Source: Campylorhamphus procurvoides (Eukaryota; Chordata; Aves; Passeriformes; Dendrocolaptidae). Taken from it: DNA of 64,000 nucleotides. Both the position numbers and the translations under genes were made by a program. The stretch is from positions 186,001 through 250,000 of the forward strand of contig WBMV01006646.1 in NCBI GenBank assembly GCA_013396655.1. The letters are read 5' to 3'. Positions 35,891 to 49,640 of this stretch are shown here, in pieces (positions within the stretch are counted from its first letter, which is position 1; each line of letters begins with the position of its first letter). The notes below the pieces were generated by a model, which was not told the DNA's origin, made no database searches, and worked only from the letters and a program-made list of their open reading frames with translations.

Positions 35891-38800
35891 TTTATTATGC
35901 ATCATATGCATCATTTGCAAATGGAAAAAATTAGTCTTATCCAGCCTTGTATTTTTAAAGCAACGGGGTAGTAGGTACCAGGCTGGGTAGTGAACTGGAT
36001 AAAACTGTTTGCAAAGAAGTGAATCTGCAAAGTAAATTCCCATTTCAGCATTTATTACTATACTAAGATGGTAGCAGTAGCAAGTGTAGACACTTAATGT
36101 GTGGTGTGATTCTGCCCAACAGAGCCACATTAAGTATTTTGTAAACTCTAGATCTTTGGTAAGATATGCATCTCCTACTGTAGGGTTACCAGTACCTTAT
36201 TTTAGGAAAGATCTCAGCAGCTGTGCAGATCAAATAAAATGTTAAATACAATTTCAGTTCCTCATCTGCCTCAGTTTTTCTCTAGAAGGATTCTGAAGTG
36301 CAGAACAAGTTGCTTGCATGAAAAGAAGGGATCTAAAAACTGCTAAAATAATTAGGAGTTCCAAAGTAAATCAAATACCTTATTTTAAGTATTAGGTAGG
36401 TAATTTCTGATTGTGAGTGATAGTCTTGTGGACACTTTCCTCACACTTTCCCATCAGATGGGTACTGGATTTGCCTGGTTAGTTCAAAATCAGTTCAATG
36501 AAGCATTTGCCACAGTCCTTTGGCAGCAGATCATCTTTTGGGGATTTCAGGAGATGGATGTTTCTTCAGAGCAATTTAAAATAGTAGAAGGAACTCTGCA
36601 TAAATGAGGGCTACTGAAACTCTCACTGGCTTTTGCTGGATGTATTTTCAAGGCATAGCACACTTTCTATTATGCAAATAAAAGATCGCATATATTGGCT
36701 TGTTGGTTTTTGTTTGTTTATTTATGTATAAACTTCAAACAAATGAGAAAGTTCCATGCTCAGAAAAATAATTTAATTTCTTTATTAATATTGTAAAATA
36801 TTTTAAAGACAAACAGAAGACATATCTGAACTCTTGCTCAGTGTACCATTGGATGGTCATCTGTTTCTAAGGTGATGCAGCACAATCTGCATGGGTTAGA
36901 ACATATATTCTAGACCTTTATTACAAGCATCTTAGTGGCTCCCAGAGCCCCACTAGATAAACAGGCATGAGCTGATAAAGTAGTGAGGTGGGTAAAGATT
37001 GCATAGCAGACTTCTGGCTTCACCAAAGTCTAACCTGCGTGGTTCTGCTCAGTGAGACAGCTGTAAAGCAGTGAAGCAGTGTGTTCTGAAATTGAAAAGG
37101 GCTGCAGCAGGCAGTAAAAGTTTGTAGTCAAACAAAGCTCTGAGCCTCTACTTTACGTTTTTGGTGGGTTAGGCTCCTTCCATAGGAGCTGAAAGCAGCC
37201 ATGGTGCCACAATGTCCCAGAGCTGGGAGTCAGAGACCTAGTAAAGTGGCTCAGCAGGGTTGTGCTGGAGCAGAGGCAGCTTCCAGCGGCCTTGTCTTTA
37301 GTGAGGAGTGTCAAGTTTTTATGAGCATTGTTACGTTTTTATAGTTTAATGGGTTTCGCTATTAAAGTATAACAAAGCACGTTAAAAATTTGCCATGGCT
37401 CATTTCCGCACTCAGTAGCAAGTCCTTGCTCTCTGCAGTGTGGCCCCCTAGGAAATATTAAATAACAAAGACTATCTTAATACATCTTTCTTATCCACCT
37501 TAATAATTTCAGCCTCTTTCTATGTAACAGTAGTGATTTGAGGCATGTTTTATTTGTCTTCAAAGCTCTCAGCACAGTGGCTGGTCTGGAATTCACACCT
37601 AGGGTGTTGATTTCTGCAGGAAGACAGTAGTTTGTGTAAGCGCTGCAGATGGGAGATCATTGGAAAATGTGTTTTGAATGACTGTCATAGAAACTAACGA
37701 TAACTAGATTAAAGAGTAGGGTGAGGAGTTTCAGTAAAGAAGCAGTCAAGAAAGTCTGGAAGTCTGATAGAATGGAGAAGAGCGTATTAGTTTTAAACAG
37801 TTGTGCTGGCATATTCAGTTATAAGAACATTAAGGGAGATCCAGGCTGCAGTCGAAGGAAAGTTTACTGTAGCAGCGGAATTCACTCTAGGTACAGACCA
37901 TGAGATCTATAAATCACTAAATCACTAAATTGTGTTAATTTGAGGTGGACACTACTCACAAGGATGGCAGTATTGCAGAGAGCATGGTGTGACATTGAGG
38001 TATTCAAAACTGTCAGGGCCTTCAACACTGAAACTAGACAGGGGAACAAGTACATCAGAGGCAATGGAAAATATGGTGCAGAATATGAAAAGCAGTTCCT
38101 TAACGTAAACAAGGGGCAACAGTGACTTCTTCCTCTTTGTGGATATAAGATAGAGTACTCTGTTAGGATGTTTCTTTGCATCTCTTTCTGCATTTATAGA
38201 GAAAGATTAGAAAGTATGATAATTCAGTTAAAACCCCTTGTAGGAATTTTGAATGTCTTTTCTTTCTATTAAGCTGAAACCTATATAGCAACTTAAATGT
38301 AGTGGAGCGTCTATGTACTTGTATTGTTTTTTTAAAAAGGTATTTAGGTGTCTTAAGATGCAGATATATTTGTACCTAGTGGCATTTTCACAAGGAAGCT
38401 GGTATCTACATTAGGAATTTTGGAAAACCTTACTAAGTGCTACTCAGAATTGTTCCGTCCCTAAATATGATTATAATTTGATTTCTTGTGAGTCTTAGGA
38501 TCAAAGTGCTTTGGACATGTAAATTATTTTATTATTTACTGCCTTCATTTAATTTGCTCATATGTTTCATAAGTTCTTGAAAGCCACTGCAGGGTTATGG
38601 CAACATGATCCAGACCTGGAATAAATCCACTGATGATGATGCATTCAAAAGGGATGTATTTACCACAAGGCTTTCCAATGCTTGTCAGTGGTCCCTCGCC
38701 CCCAAAGACAGTTTCTTACTACATTCATCTTCCTGCTAACAGTCTGCATTTAATATCACTTGCACTCATGACTCAGAGAACTCAAGTTCATCATGGATTT

Positions 38801-41800
38801 ACTTATCATTGCCAAAGAAACTTCACTCATTCTTTTCTCCTTAGTCCCAGATAAGAAGTAAGGATTCTAGCAAACTATTCTGAAGGGAACTGATAAGTTC
38901 AGGGATTCTGCTTCATGAACTCTTACAGTAGAAAAGAGTTATAAATGTCACTGAAAACATATTACAGAACTGTTATACAACCCTGATTTAACTGAGTGAA
39001 AAGTGATTCAACAGTACAATGATAAGCATAGAAGAAAATCCTTCTAGTGACTGGACATACAGCCTTTTTGAGGTTCTAGAATGGTAGCTGACTTTCTGTG
39101 GGAAGGCAATTGATCTCAGTGACAAGGATCCCAGCTGGAAGATTTTAAAAGCTTCCAGTTTAGGAAGGAAGGAGAAGGACCAATTATGCAGCAGATTTCT
39201 CAAAGGAAGGTGCCCCTGCTTATTTTTATCATGAAAATATTTTATCTTTTCCTTTCCTTTAACTGGTGTAGAATTTTTCACGCAATAGAATTTACTTTTA
39301 TGCCAGTTAATTTGGTAGGGTTTACTTCATGTGCCCAACAACAAAGGACTAATATGAATAAACATTTGTTCCTCTTATTGTTATTGTTATACTGTGCATG
39401 TCAAGGAGTTATTTAAGTAAGACTGTTTTCTGCAGAATCTGTATATGACTGCTGGTGAACCCCACAGGTTAAAGCTACAATTAGCATACAAAAGATGAGG
39501 CATCTGGCTTTTACATATCCAGCATTATGTGAGATGGATTCGCTGTTAGGTGGCTGAAGCTGGATCCTACAAATATCCCTAAGGATAGGGAACTATAGCT
39601 GCCTAAACTTAATGTGTTAGTGACCATTCCATTTCTCTATTCACTGGCTAAATGGCAACACTGGAAGTGAAATGGAAGGTAAGCATCATGAAACTCATGT
39701 GCTAACAATGTGTATAACCCTCAATGTATCAGGTATTGTAATCTTCAGGTATTGTAGATGTGATGGATGTACATTATACCCATCAGCTGCTTGCAGTCCC
39801 CTATCCCTTGCCGGGCAGGTAGCACATCCATACATCTTACAGCTTGTGCTCTCTTAATACACCAACATGGAACTGCTGTGTTAACACACAGTAACAATTT
39901 CTGAGAGTATTTAATTCACTTGAAAAGCAAATCAGTGACTTATTTTTGTTGACTATTTCGACCTCGCAGACAGGAAGTATGATTTGTACTATCTGCATAT
40001 ATGCAAAGTAATTTCCCATCTTTTCTTTGTAAAAAACTGTTTCAATACAGAAAATACCCTCATACACAGATACAAACATACTTTCATACCTCTAGCACAC
40101 ATTTTGCATGGCAATGTTTGTTAAAACATTGTCCCTTTATGTGTTTCTTTTCATACTCAGTTTAAAATGAAATGGAAAAAGCTGCCTTTGCAAGGAATTT
40201 TTATTGGCAAAGCATATCATTTACTTTGGCTCCATAAATCAATGTGCAGTCACGTTGCAAAATATGGGTAGCCCATTTAGAAATATTCCATCAGGAGGTA
40301 TAGAGGTACAGTATATTATACCTGCTGTTTCAAATAAATAGAATTCTCAATTTCTGTTCATCTGTATATAATATATTTTATTGCGATGTGGTGCTTTCCT
40401 TCAAGTTAGTTAATTTTGTTTCTGCAATTCAAGATATAATTGATCACTACAGTACTTGCCCTTGGGACAAAGTATCTTTTTATCCAGCGCATACTTTCAA
40501 CTTTTCACCATTCTTTTAAAAATATTCTATATGAAATATTATAGCCTGTGCAATATGTTTTATTGATTTTTTAAATTATTTTTTTCTATCTTCAGCATAT
40601 GTATGTAGTCTGTAGTAAACTACATATGTCCTTCTGTTCTCTACTTGCATTTTGTGTTGCAAAAAGATGCATTTCAACATAATTTTCAGTAACTTTGTGG
40701 ATAATTTCAGTTAACTCAGATCACAAGGCACATTACTTAATTTTGTGTTTAATGTCCTGTTTTTTTTAATAGAGCTACTCAAATATAGAGCAATGCAGAG
40801 CTTGGTTTTCAATTTCCAGTTATAATTTAATTATAAACTCTTACTTTGCAATAATTGTAGGGGTTTTCTATTTGACTTTTAAAATCTTGTAAATGTTTCA
40901 TACATTTGCACATTTATACTGAATGCTCAGCACTTGACATTTGGGGGTATGCCTGTAAAACAGCAGGTTATATGGTGGGAAGATCTAAATGAGAGCAATT
41001 TATGTGTTTAGGTGTGTTCTGTGAACTTAAAATTCTAGCTCTAACTATTTGAAATAGGTTTTCTAAGAAATTCCATTGAACTTTTACACAGGCATGAAGT
41101 TTTGCTAATTTTGAATTCATATTTAGCCAACTAGTTAAAGTAAAATAATTTGAAAAAGTTATACAGGTATATGTTAAAATTTTCCTGCACAATGCATTTT
41201 AATTTGGAGATAATCCAAATTTTTATTGCTGTACCAAACTGAAGAGAAGGGCTTTCTCATTATAAAGAAAATTATGTAAAAATATTAAAATATTAAGATC
41301 ATAAATTGTGCAGAATTGTGAGTTACCTAACCTTTCTAATGCACATATGAATCATTATTACAGTGAACAGATAATGGTGGAAATTCCAGAAATATATTTT
41401 AGGTATTAAAATTGAGACCTAATAAGGCACAGTCCATGTATTTTCATGTTTGCCTTTTGTTAGGATTTTTATCAATTGAGCTGTTGAAAAGAATATTGAT
41501 AGATCAAGAAGTTAGTTGAAAAGAGTTGCCTTATTTGCATCCAGCTTCTAATTTTAAGTAGATAGTAAATTGCAGTGATCAGTCACATTTCTGATTCCCC
41601 AAATCTGTGTTTTTATGCAACTGGGACATAATAAGTGCATCATGAATTGTAATGACAGATCTTCAACAGAAAGTGAAATCTATTGTTAATAGTAATGAAA
41701 CCAAAATTATATTGCATTCTAAACAATTCTATTTCCAGTACACTTTCAAGGCTAAAGAAAAATGGCTATGTAGTAGAAGAAAAACTTACATGGTTTAATA

Positions 41801-44148
41801 GTAGTATATGAGCAGGAAAAGTTTCTAAAGAGTGTTCCAGAGTAAACATAAGTATTTTCCCTTTTGAGAAACCCTAGTAGAACAGCCTATATGTTTCTTT
41901 AAATGTTACTGGTGCAGCTTAGCCAGTAACACTTTCTCCTTGAACCACATACTTAGCACTGGAAGTTTCTTGCCAGTTTAACTGTACTATCTGGCTATAA
42001 ATTGTGTTGTGTTATAATGCATTGCATACATTTCTTTCTTGAGACTGATGAGTGGAAGAATCTGGAAAAGACTTGTTATCAGGTGACTACAAGTGTGTAC
42101 TCAAGGCACTAAACTCTGGGTCTGGCATGCTCAAAACTGACATTGATTTTGTAAGGTTCCTATTTCAAATAATACTGAAGTCTCAGACTAGCCCATGGAA
42201 GTGTATTCATTAAAAAAATGTTACAGTACTTACCCAATACTTTAAGACTCTTTAGGACTATTTTAATTTATTGTCAATAAATATTGAGTTGAACTATGTG
42301 CATACAGTCCCTGACAGCACTTGGAGGTCAACACTCACCTATGTGTATATGGTGAGCTGTATTTATGTGTTCTTTGGCATTTAATTTTGCTTCTGTAGAT
42401 AAGATTCATGGGCTTCTTTGCTCTTACCAATAGTGGTTTCCTGTCTTTTCATGATGTTTGTGAGGTGAAACTTTAGTAGTGTCTGCAGGATGTTTTCCTG
42501 ACTCTTCCAACTGTGATTACAGAACTGAGGACTCTTTTTTCCATTTGGCCACTTTTCATCAGGTGGTTCATAGTGTGCATCCAGAATCATTACTTGGTTG
42601 ACGTCACCATTTTACCAGCAGCACATATAATATACAATTTGCATTCCTCAAGGGAAATATGTTGCCAGCAAGAATAATAGAATTTAAGGTTTGGAAAATA
42701 ATACTTCATTTTGTCACGAAATGTTTCAGGAATATATCTTGCTGTTATGTATGCTATATCACTTCATAAACATGCATTATTGTTTGACTGTACCATCATA
42801 TAGTTAGGCTATTGCTTTTCACATACTCCTTTGAGTCATTTTTATTTCTTCTGAGCCTCTAAAACCAGAAATTCTGACTGTTCTTCAGGTGTTACAGGAA
42901 TCTTGAACTGTTTATGGTATGAATAGTAGAAATCTACTTTTATGCTTATGTTCTTGGCAATTGTGTGTTATTTCAGCTGTCAAACATTGCACATTGTAAG
43001 AGTGTTTTGCACATTAAGAGTGAAGGCAGAAGTGACATGAATTGAAAATTGTTAAGATATTTTGGGAAAAAAGAAGGCATAGATATTGTAGGCATGTAAC
43101 TAAAGGATGCCAAAAGCAGAAGGAATTTGCATTTACAATTCTGGTCCTGACACTGTGGCTAGTTTGGAAAGAGAAGAGATGGAAAGCTAGTGGAAGCTGG
43201 AAACGTCTGGAAATTTTGTTTGAAATCAGAATAAAGAATTAGGCAAAGTGACTGACTGTAGGATATAGAGAGATTGCAATGGGAAGTCTGGGGAATAAGA
43301 CATGCTAGATCAAGGGTCCAGAGGAGCTTCATGTAGTCATCTGCCTCATTCTCTTTTTGCAGTAAATGAGGCTGTTATTGCAACAAATGTTGCATGTTTG
43401 CCATGCAGCCTTCCTAGAGCAGGTCTGCCTTGAGCATCGAATTAATTAGGAATCTATAGATGTGATTTCAGTTTACTTCAGCATATATAAATATACAGGG
43501 CCAGAATTCAGGATGAGCAAGCAAACTGAATTATAGTATTTTCACATATCTACTCTCTGGCTGGCAACTTTAGTAATACTTTAGAAATTATTTTTTCTGC
43601 ATATACTAAGGACACATTCATATTGTGAAATACACATATTCGGGTGTACACAGACTGTACAGATGGACACACCAAAGGGAAGATGTGAACATAGGCACAG
43701 ATGTACTTGCAAAATCAGGAGGGCATAGGAGCATGTAGACACACGTGGACATCAGAAGCAAATTCACATACAAGAAGTGGGAGGCACATGACCATGAACA
43801 GCATCGCATGAATACGCACATAGATACCTACACACCACAGTTCCCTTCACAGCTGTATAAAATGACAGAAAGGCCTAGAGCTGTGCAAACATCATTAAAA
43901 GACACCCACACAGCCATGACTGTCTCAGGCTGGAAAAAAAGGAATACTGAAAAATACTGTCTGGGAGAACAAAACAGGAGAGTCAACCCATCAAATGTCT
44001 GGAACTAAAATAATGCCAGAGAGTATAAGCCAGCCAAAAGCACTGCCAGCAACTTACTTAGTCACACAGCAAGAGCAGTCATCCACACATACATATGCTG
44101 CAAGAAAAATATCCACCACCTGCCAGCTGGCTACTAGCAACCTTGACA

Positions 44149-44164
44149 TGTGTGTGTGTGTGTG
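44149..44164. repeat. (TG)n microsatellite
   Basis: Eight TG units lie at the right edge of a CA/ACAT-rich stretch (about 43620-43850). Small open frames here are compositional. Confidence 0.8.
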
Positions 44165-47100
44165 GCCAGTGTGTTGGCACCAGTGTTGGAAGAGGAAGAG
44201 GAGTGGAAAGAAAGGAAACAGCAATAGGAAGTCAGGAACAACAGAGGTAAAATTGAATCACTGCTCCCGGTCAAAACATTTGTTTAATAGAAAGAGAATC
44301 CTGGGATGTGTACAATTTACATTTTACACAGTGAAAGGTCCTGGTCAAGTGTGAAACTTCAACCTTCTTGAGCAGCAGGAGGTCCTGTGTGTGTGAAGCA
44401 CATTGCTTCACTTAGCACACATCAGATGTCTTGAAATTGCCAAACAATGAAACAGGTGACTAATTGGCTTCCATCCTTTCAAATTCTACAATGAGAAGAA
44501 ATTTGGTCAAGTGGTGAGAAGAGGATGCTCGGTGAGCCCTCCTGGATGGTGTTCTGGGCTCTCTCTCTGAAGTGCTGTGTGACTTGAATGACTCATTCAG
44601 GTTTTTTGTCTATGTCTGCTCTGCATAACATAAGGAAAATATTGCCTATTTACCTCTGAAGGGTGCAGGAAGATCAGAAGAATGGATGTAAAACTCCTCA
44701 TGATTCAAGAAAGTAGAGGAAAGCAGAGTAGCAAATAAAACTCCTGAAATTTGTCTGTGAGTCATACACAGTGTTGCAAGGCAGGTTTGACTGACAGCTG
44801 CATTTCATGGCAGTCAAATTTCATTTTCATGCTGGTTCCATATCTCCCGTGCTTTGTTAGGATAGTTTTCAGTACAGTACAATCTTTTTTCCCCCAGTGT
44901 CATGCTATTACTGTGTGACATCTCCACACCTAAACTTTATTTTGAAAAAAAAAATTATCTTAATTTCAGTATTTTCATACTTGCTCCAAATAGGTTGTAG
45001 CCATTTTTGCTCTATTGTTCTTACCTATTCCATTCTGAAGGTTTTATTTAGAAGACTAAGTCCTGAAGAAAAATAATCCAATTAATTTAACTGCCTCTAT
45101 ATTCCTCCCCAGGGGATTAACTATAAATGAGGAGCCCATTTCATCATATATTCTTATTTAAGATTGTACAAGTTTTTGTGTTAACGTAATTTAAGGCTTT
45201 GTTAGCTTATAAAGAACTATTGCAAACCACCGTGGTGGGAATCCTTTTAGCTATGCCAGGCTGCCTGTCTTGGCTTCTCCTGTGTCATGAGACATAGATT
45301 TAAGTTGGTCAAGTCACTTACCCATCCAGACATCCACTCAGACAAGTGTGGTTTTGGCCAGAAATTCAATCCAAGATCTAAGAACACAGATAAATTTCTG
45401 TTGAAATGGTAAGCACAATAAATTTTGTTTCCAAGACTTTTATGTATTTTTAACAAAAAAAATATTTAATTGAAAAGTTACAGACAATCAGTATACCATT
45501 TGTTTAGAATAGGAATTCATCTCATGGACTAACTGTAGAGCTGCTCAGACTTTCTCCATGAGGTATTTTGTCGTCAGTCAATGTCATTCCAGAAAACTAA
45601 TACGTGCAGGTTGCTGTTGATTTGACAATATGTGATTGGGAAAATAAAGAGGATGAAGCAATATAGTTGGATGGAATGTTGTTTGGCATAACTGAATTCT
45701 GTATTGAAATGTGTTTCGTCTTGAATTGTTTGTTGTCAAATTAAATGATACTTTATTGTATGGTATCACAATCCATTTGGAAACTAAATGGGAATAATTC
45801 TTCTGAGGAGGTGCTTTTCTGGGTGAATGAAGGCAGTTGTGTGTCTGCTCTGCCCATTTTTTGAGCCCACCAAATAGGAGAAGTCCAATTCAGAAGCCAT
45901 GTACTGGTGGTGAAAAGCAAGATATATTAGCTCAGGCTCAATGCCATGTTCATATGGTTGCATGGCTTTGGATAGAGCTGGCTGCCATCTGGCTTGTGTG
46001 AAGTATGGTAGAGTTAAAATCCCAACTGTCCGCCCCTATTCATCTGGACATACCCAACATCTGGTTAGAGAAACAATTCACTACTTAGTAAACTTGCATC
46101 ATCATTTTTCAGCTTCATTTCTGACTTGTGTATTAGCAGATTACATCCTGCATTTACATATTATCTTCATTGCTACAGTGTTCATCTTTTGCCTGTTATT
46201 AATGTACCTAAAACCCTGTCAAAAGAAATAAAACCTGCACAGCTGCTCAAGGTTCCTTCATTAAAATCATATAATAAGAACTGACTTTATATTCAGTTGA
46301 GAATATTCATGAAAAAATCCTGGATTGATTAGAAAAGAACTTAAGTGAAGAATCATAAACCAAGAATTGTAACAAACTCCAAAATAGTTCAGCAGAAATT
46401 TCTCTTTTCTGGAAAAGCCTGGAAGTCCAATTTTGTTTTATGGATGTTTATATATATAAAAAAATATACATATTTTTCTAATTGGATTTTCAGCAAAGTA
46501 AATAAAATGCCCAAAGGAAAAAAAATCCTCAAAATTCTTGCTGGTCAAAACCTGATCACTAAAATAACTATACTAGAAAATGCTTGGATAAGCTGCAGAT
46601 TACTATGAAATGACAATTTTTTTTCTCTTAATCGGTTTATAATATTTGAGTCCATTAAGTGAAAATGTGTTAAGCTGGACTGAAGTCAAACATTGTAAAC
46701 TGCTTTAAGTCAAGAGTATCTGCATGACTTTTAAGGTGTTTGAGCCTGGAAGAAGTTACGCTGGTTAAGACTGAGATCTAGGTAGGCTTTTTCAATGATT
46801 TGCTTTTGTTCTTGGGTTAGGAACTTCTCAGTACATTCAACTGTTTTCCAAACAAGCCAGGTAGGATGATCTGGGAACCGTATCATCCTGTTTAACACGA
46901 AGATTTTTACTCTGTTATGCTGAACTCATGGTCACAGTTTGTCCCTCTTGTAGTCAAAACATTTTCCTGTGGATAAAGAGGCCTCCCACAAAGAACTTTT
47001 TTCCAGACAAGATTTCATTCCCTTTGAACATAACGATCTATTTCTGAAGTTAAAGAACTTATTTGTCCAAGTGAAAGGAAAACGGTCCTAGAAATGTAGT

Positions 47101-49601
47101 ATACAGGAAAAAGGCTGTGCCACAAGTGACTAGTGGAGGCTGTAGTATATTACTGTACAAAACCATGCTGCTGAGGAGCTAAAGATAAGTCTTGCAGCAT
47201 ATTTCCCAAAGGCTTCAGGTCCCTGAAGCTGCCCTGCCAGGTGGTAAAGGCAGTTCCAATCACTCATCAAAGCTGCTTCCTGTAGAAAATGCCAGAAATA
47301 CTTGTGGAATGCTGAGTGGAACTGGCAGACAGCAGGACAGTTGCCAGTTTCATTTTGGAAGTAAACGTTTTGGGCTCAGTTCTGCTTCTGACTTTCCAAT
47401 ATGGCTCCTTCCCAGCTGGAGACATCCCTCATCAATCATCTTGGCCTGAGTGTACACAATGACATTTTAAAAGGCTAGTTCAGTCCCTCACAACTTCTTT
47501 CAGAGTGGGCATAGGGAGTTTGTTGGCAAGACAGGAGGCAGAAACAGAAATACAGTACCTAGTACAGGCAAGTGTCTGGGGCCCTTGCACACTGCTAAAG
47601 TACAAATAACAGCTGGCTTAATACCAGCACAGTTAATTCAATACTGTGTATGAGAGAATTTTACCTAAGTTATTGACAATTCATCTTGAACCTCCTTCCC
47701 ACTTGGGATGATTGTGATAAAGGCAGAATACTGATCTGGTTCTACATGGTGACAGAGGGCGGAAAGACTTTCTTCTCTATAAGAAGTCAGATCAGTTCTA
47801 GTTTTTTGAATTCCAGATATCACTTGCAGGCTGTTGTAACCATGATGGTAGTGAATTTGAAAGGCAAAAAGGGCTGCGTGAAGTTTCACGGAGCTTTGGA
47901 AAGTAATCAGCTTGAATCATAAATTCTAGGATTTTCCAGAATTATGGCTTTTCCTATTCATAGCACAGACTCGGATAACTACTTGCTGATGGTTATGGTG
48001 GAGACCCACCACTTTAGGATGAAATAAAGAGCCATTCCCTGCTATCGAAATCTGTTTTATAGGCTCTGTACTGAATCCTAACTCCAAGAGTGTTCACATT
48101 GAAAAAACAATGAAATGAGTGTATTTCTTACTGTTTTCTCTCTGTCTTTTTTTTTTGTCTCTGTGGGAAAGGTATCATTGGTGCCTGCAAAGGTAGGTTT
48201 CAGCTGAACATGTTTGTTCCATGCTGTCATTAAAATGCAAGCAACTTCTTCACATCATTGTCGATAGTGTCTCTAAGACATGAACTATTGAAGCTTGGAT
48301 GATAAAGTCTGGATAGACAGCACATAAAAGGCCAGGCCCAGGAAGAAACTTGCTCTGAGGTTCATATTTCAGTCCCTTTTACCAACAAATCTAAGCTCTG
48401 GGAAAACAGGTGAGTATTTCCTGTGTCCTTTCCTGCAAGTGAATGGGAGATGTTGAGCATTATGATTGCCTCCATCTGTGAAGTTCAGCATTTGCTAAAT
48501 AGTCTGAGGAACTGAACCTGTGTGGGCTGGTGGACAAACTAAAGCTGAAATCATTATTTCTATTTCTTGAATGAATTGGAAAATCAAAAGGATCTGATTT
48601 AATTCAGAGCAGATGCCTCTTCTTCACACTTCAGAAAATTATATCATACGAATAAAATATGAGTGAATGCAGTTTCATGGGAAGAGCTGGTTGGTCCCTT
48701 TCTTATTCATGGTATGCCACATCCAGTCCTGATAAGGATGTTAGACAAGGCTGTATTGTTTCAAGTTCTGCCATAAAGTGACATGTGTCACTTTAGGGAA
48801 GTGATTGAACCTCTTCATCCTTCTGTTCTCCAGACATTGAATCTTTTCTGTGCTCATTGAGATTGCAAACTCTGGAGAGGAGCAATAGTTTCTATTTAGC
48901 ACCAAATGCACCATGAGTTTCTGGTTGTCAAACTAGTAAAATTGTAATCTGTTCTTCTGAAGAGCTTGTAGATAGAGGATATTGTTTCATTTGATGCTCT
49001 AACTTAAGTAATCGCTTTCCCTCTGCAGGGAGCTTTACTCTTCTATTGCCTATAGAGGGCCTGAGAATATGAGACAATTTATTCTGAAGTTTGGCTTTGT
49101 TCATACCTCCTATAGTTCTTATGAATTCTGAAAAGTCAGTTATACTCTGTATTCTACTCCATGTTGCAAAGACTTGCCTCTTCACCTGTGCTGTTTTTTG
49201 CTCGTATGCTCATTTCACTTATCAGTGATCACCTGCCTCTGTTTGAATTTTCAAGGTGAATGATTGAATTGAATCTTGCTATATAGTCTTTCCAACACTG
49301 GACCACCCACTTACTCTGGGTCCTTTAAAACAAACAGACAAAACATCTGACTTCTTTGTTCACCTTCAACTTTGCTGGTATTATTTTACAAGCATAATCT
49401 CATTTAATACCTGATAATTACTGGTAATAGCCTTTTTAACTTCTGCAGCTGTCAAAACCACACATCTCTAGCAAAAGCATAAAGAATATTAGGTATCCAG
49501 GCGATAGGCTACATTATCCCTCCAGTTTATCTCACCTAAGAAAAATATCTCCATGATGTAACTCACATAACTTTTGTTCTTGTTACTGATGAAATTCATG
49601 T

Positions 49602-49640
49602 GGGGTGGTGTTTTTTTTTTGTTTTTTTTGTGTGTGTGAT
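49602..49640 (+). repeat. T/G-rich low-complexity tract
   Basis: GGGGTGGTG is followed by long T runs and TGTGTGTG. It is non-coding and resembles the other T/G tracts of the window. Confidence 0.65.

Noticed and set aside
43620..43850. CA/ACAT-rich stretch considered as a tandem repeat or coding exon
   Set aside because: I could not define a stable unit, and the open frames are His/Thr-rich as expected from the composition.
45941..46231. 96-codon plus-strand frame ending in a hydrophobic stretch
   Set aside because: It is a single open frame in AT-rich DNA without splice sites or a recognisable motif; the hydrophobicity follows from T-rich codons.
48928..49185. 85-codon minus-strand frame with protein-like residue mix
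   Set aside because: It starts at GTG rather than ATG, has no pyrimidine tract at its apparent acceptor, and matches no family I know. Chance is the better explanation.
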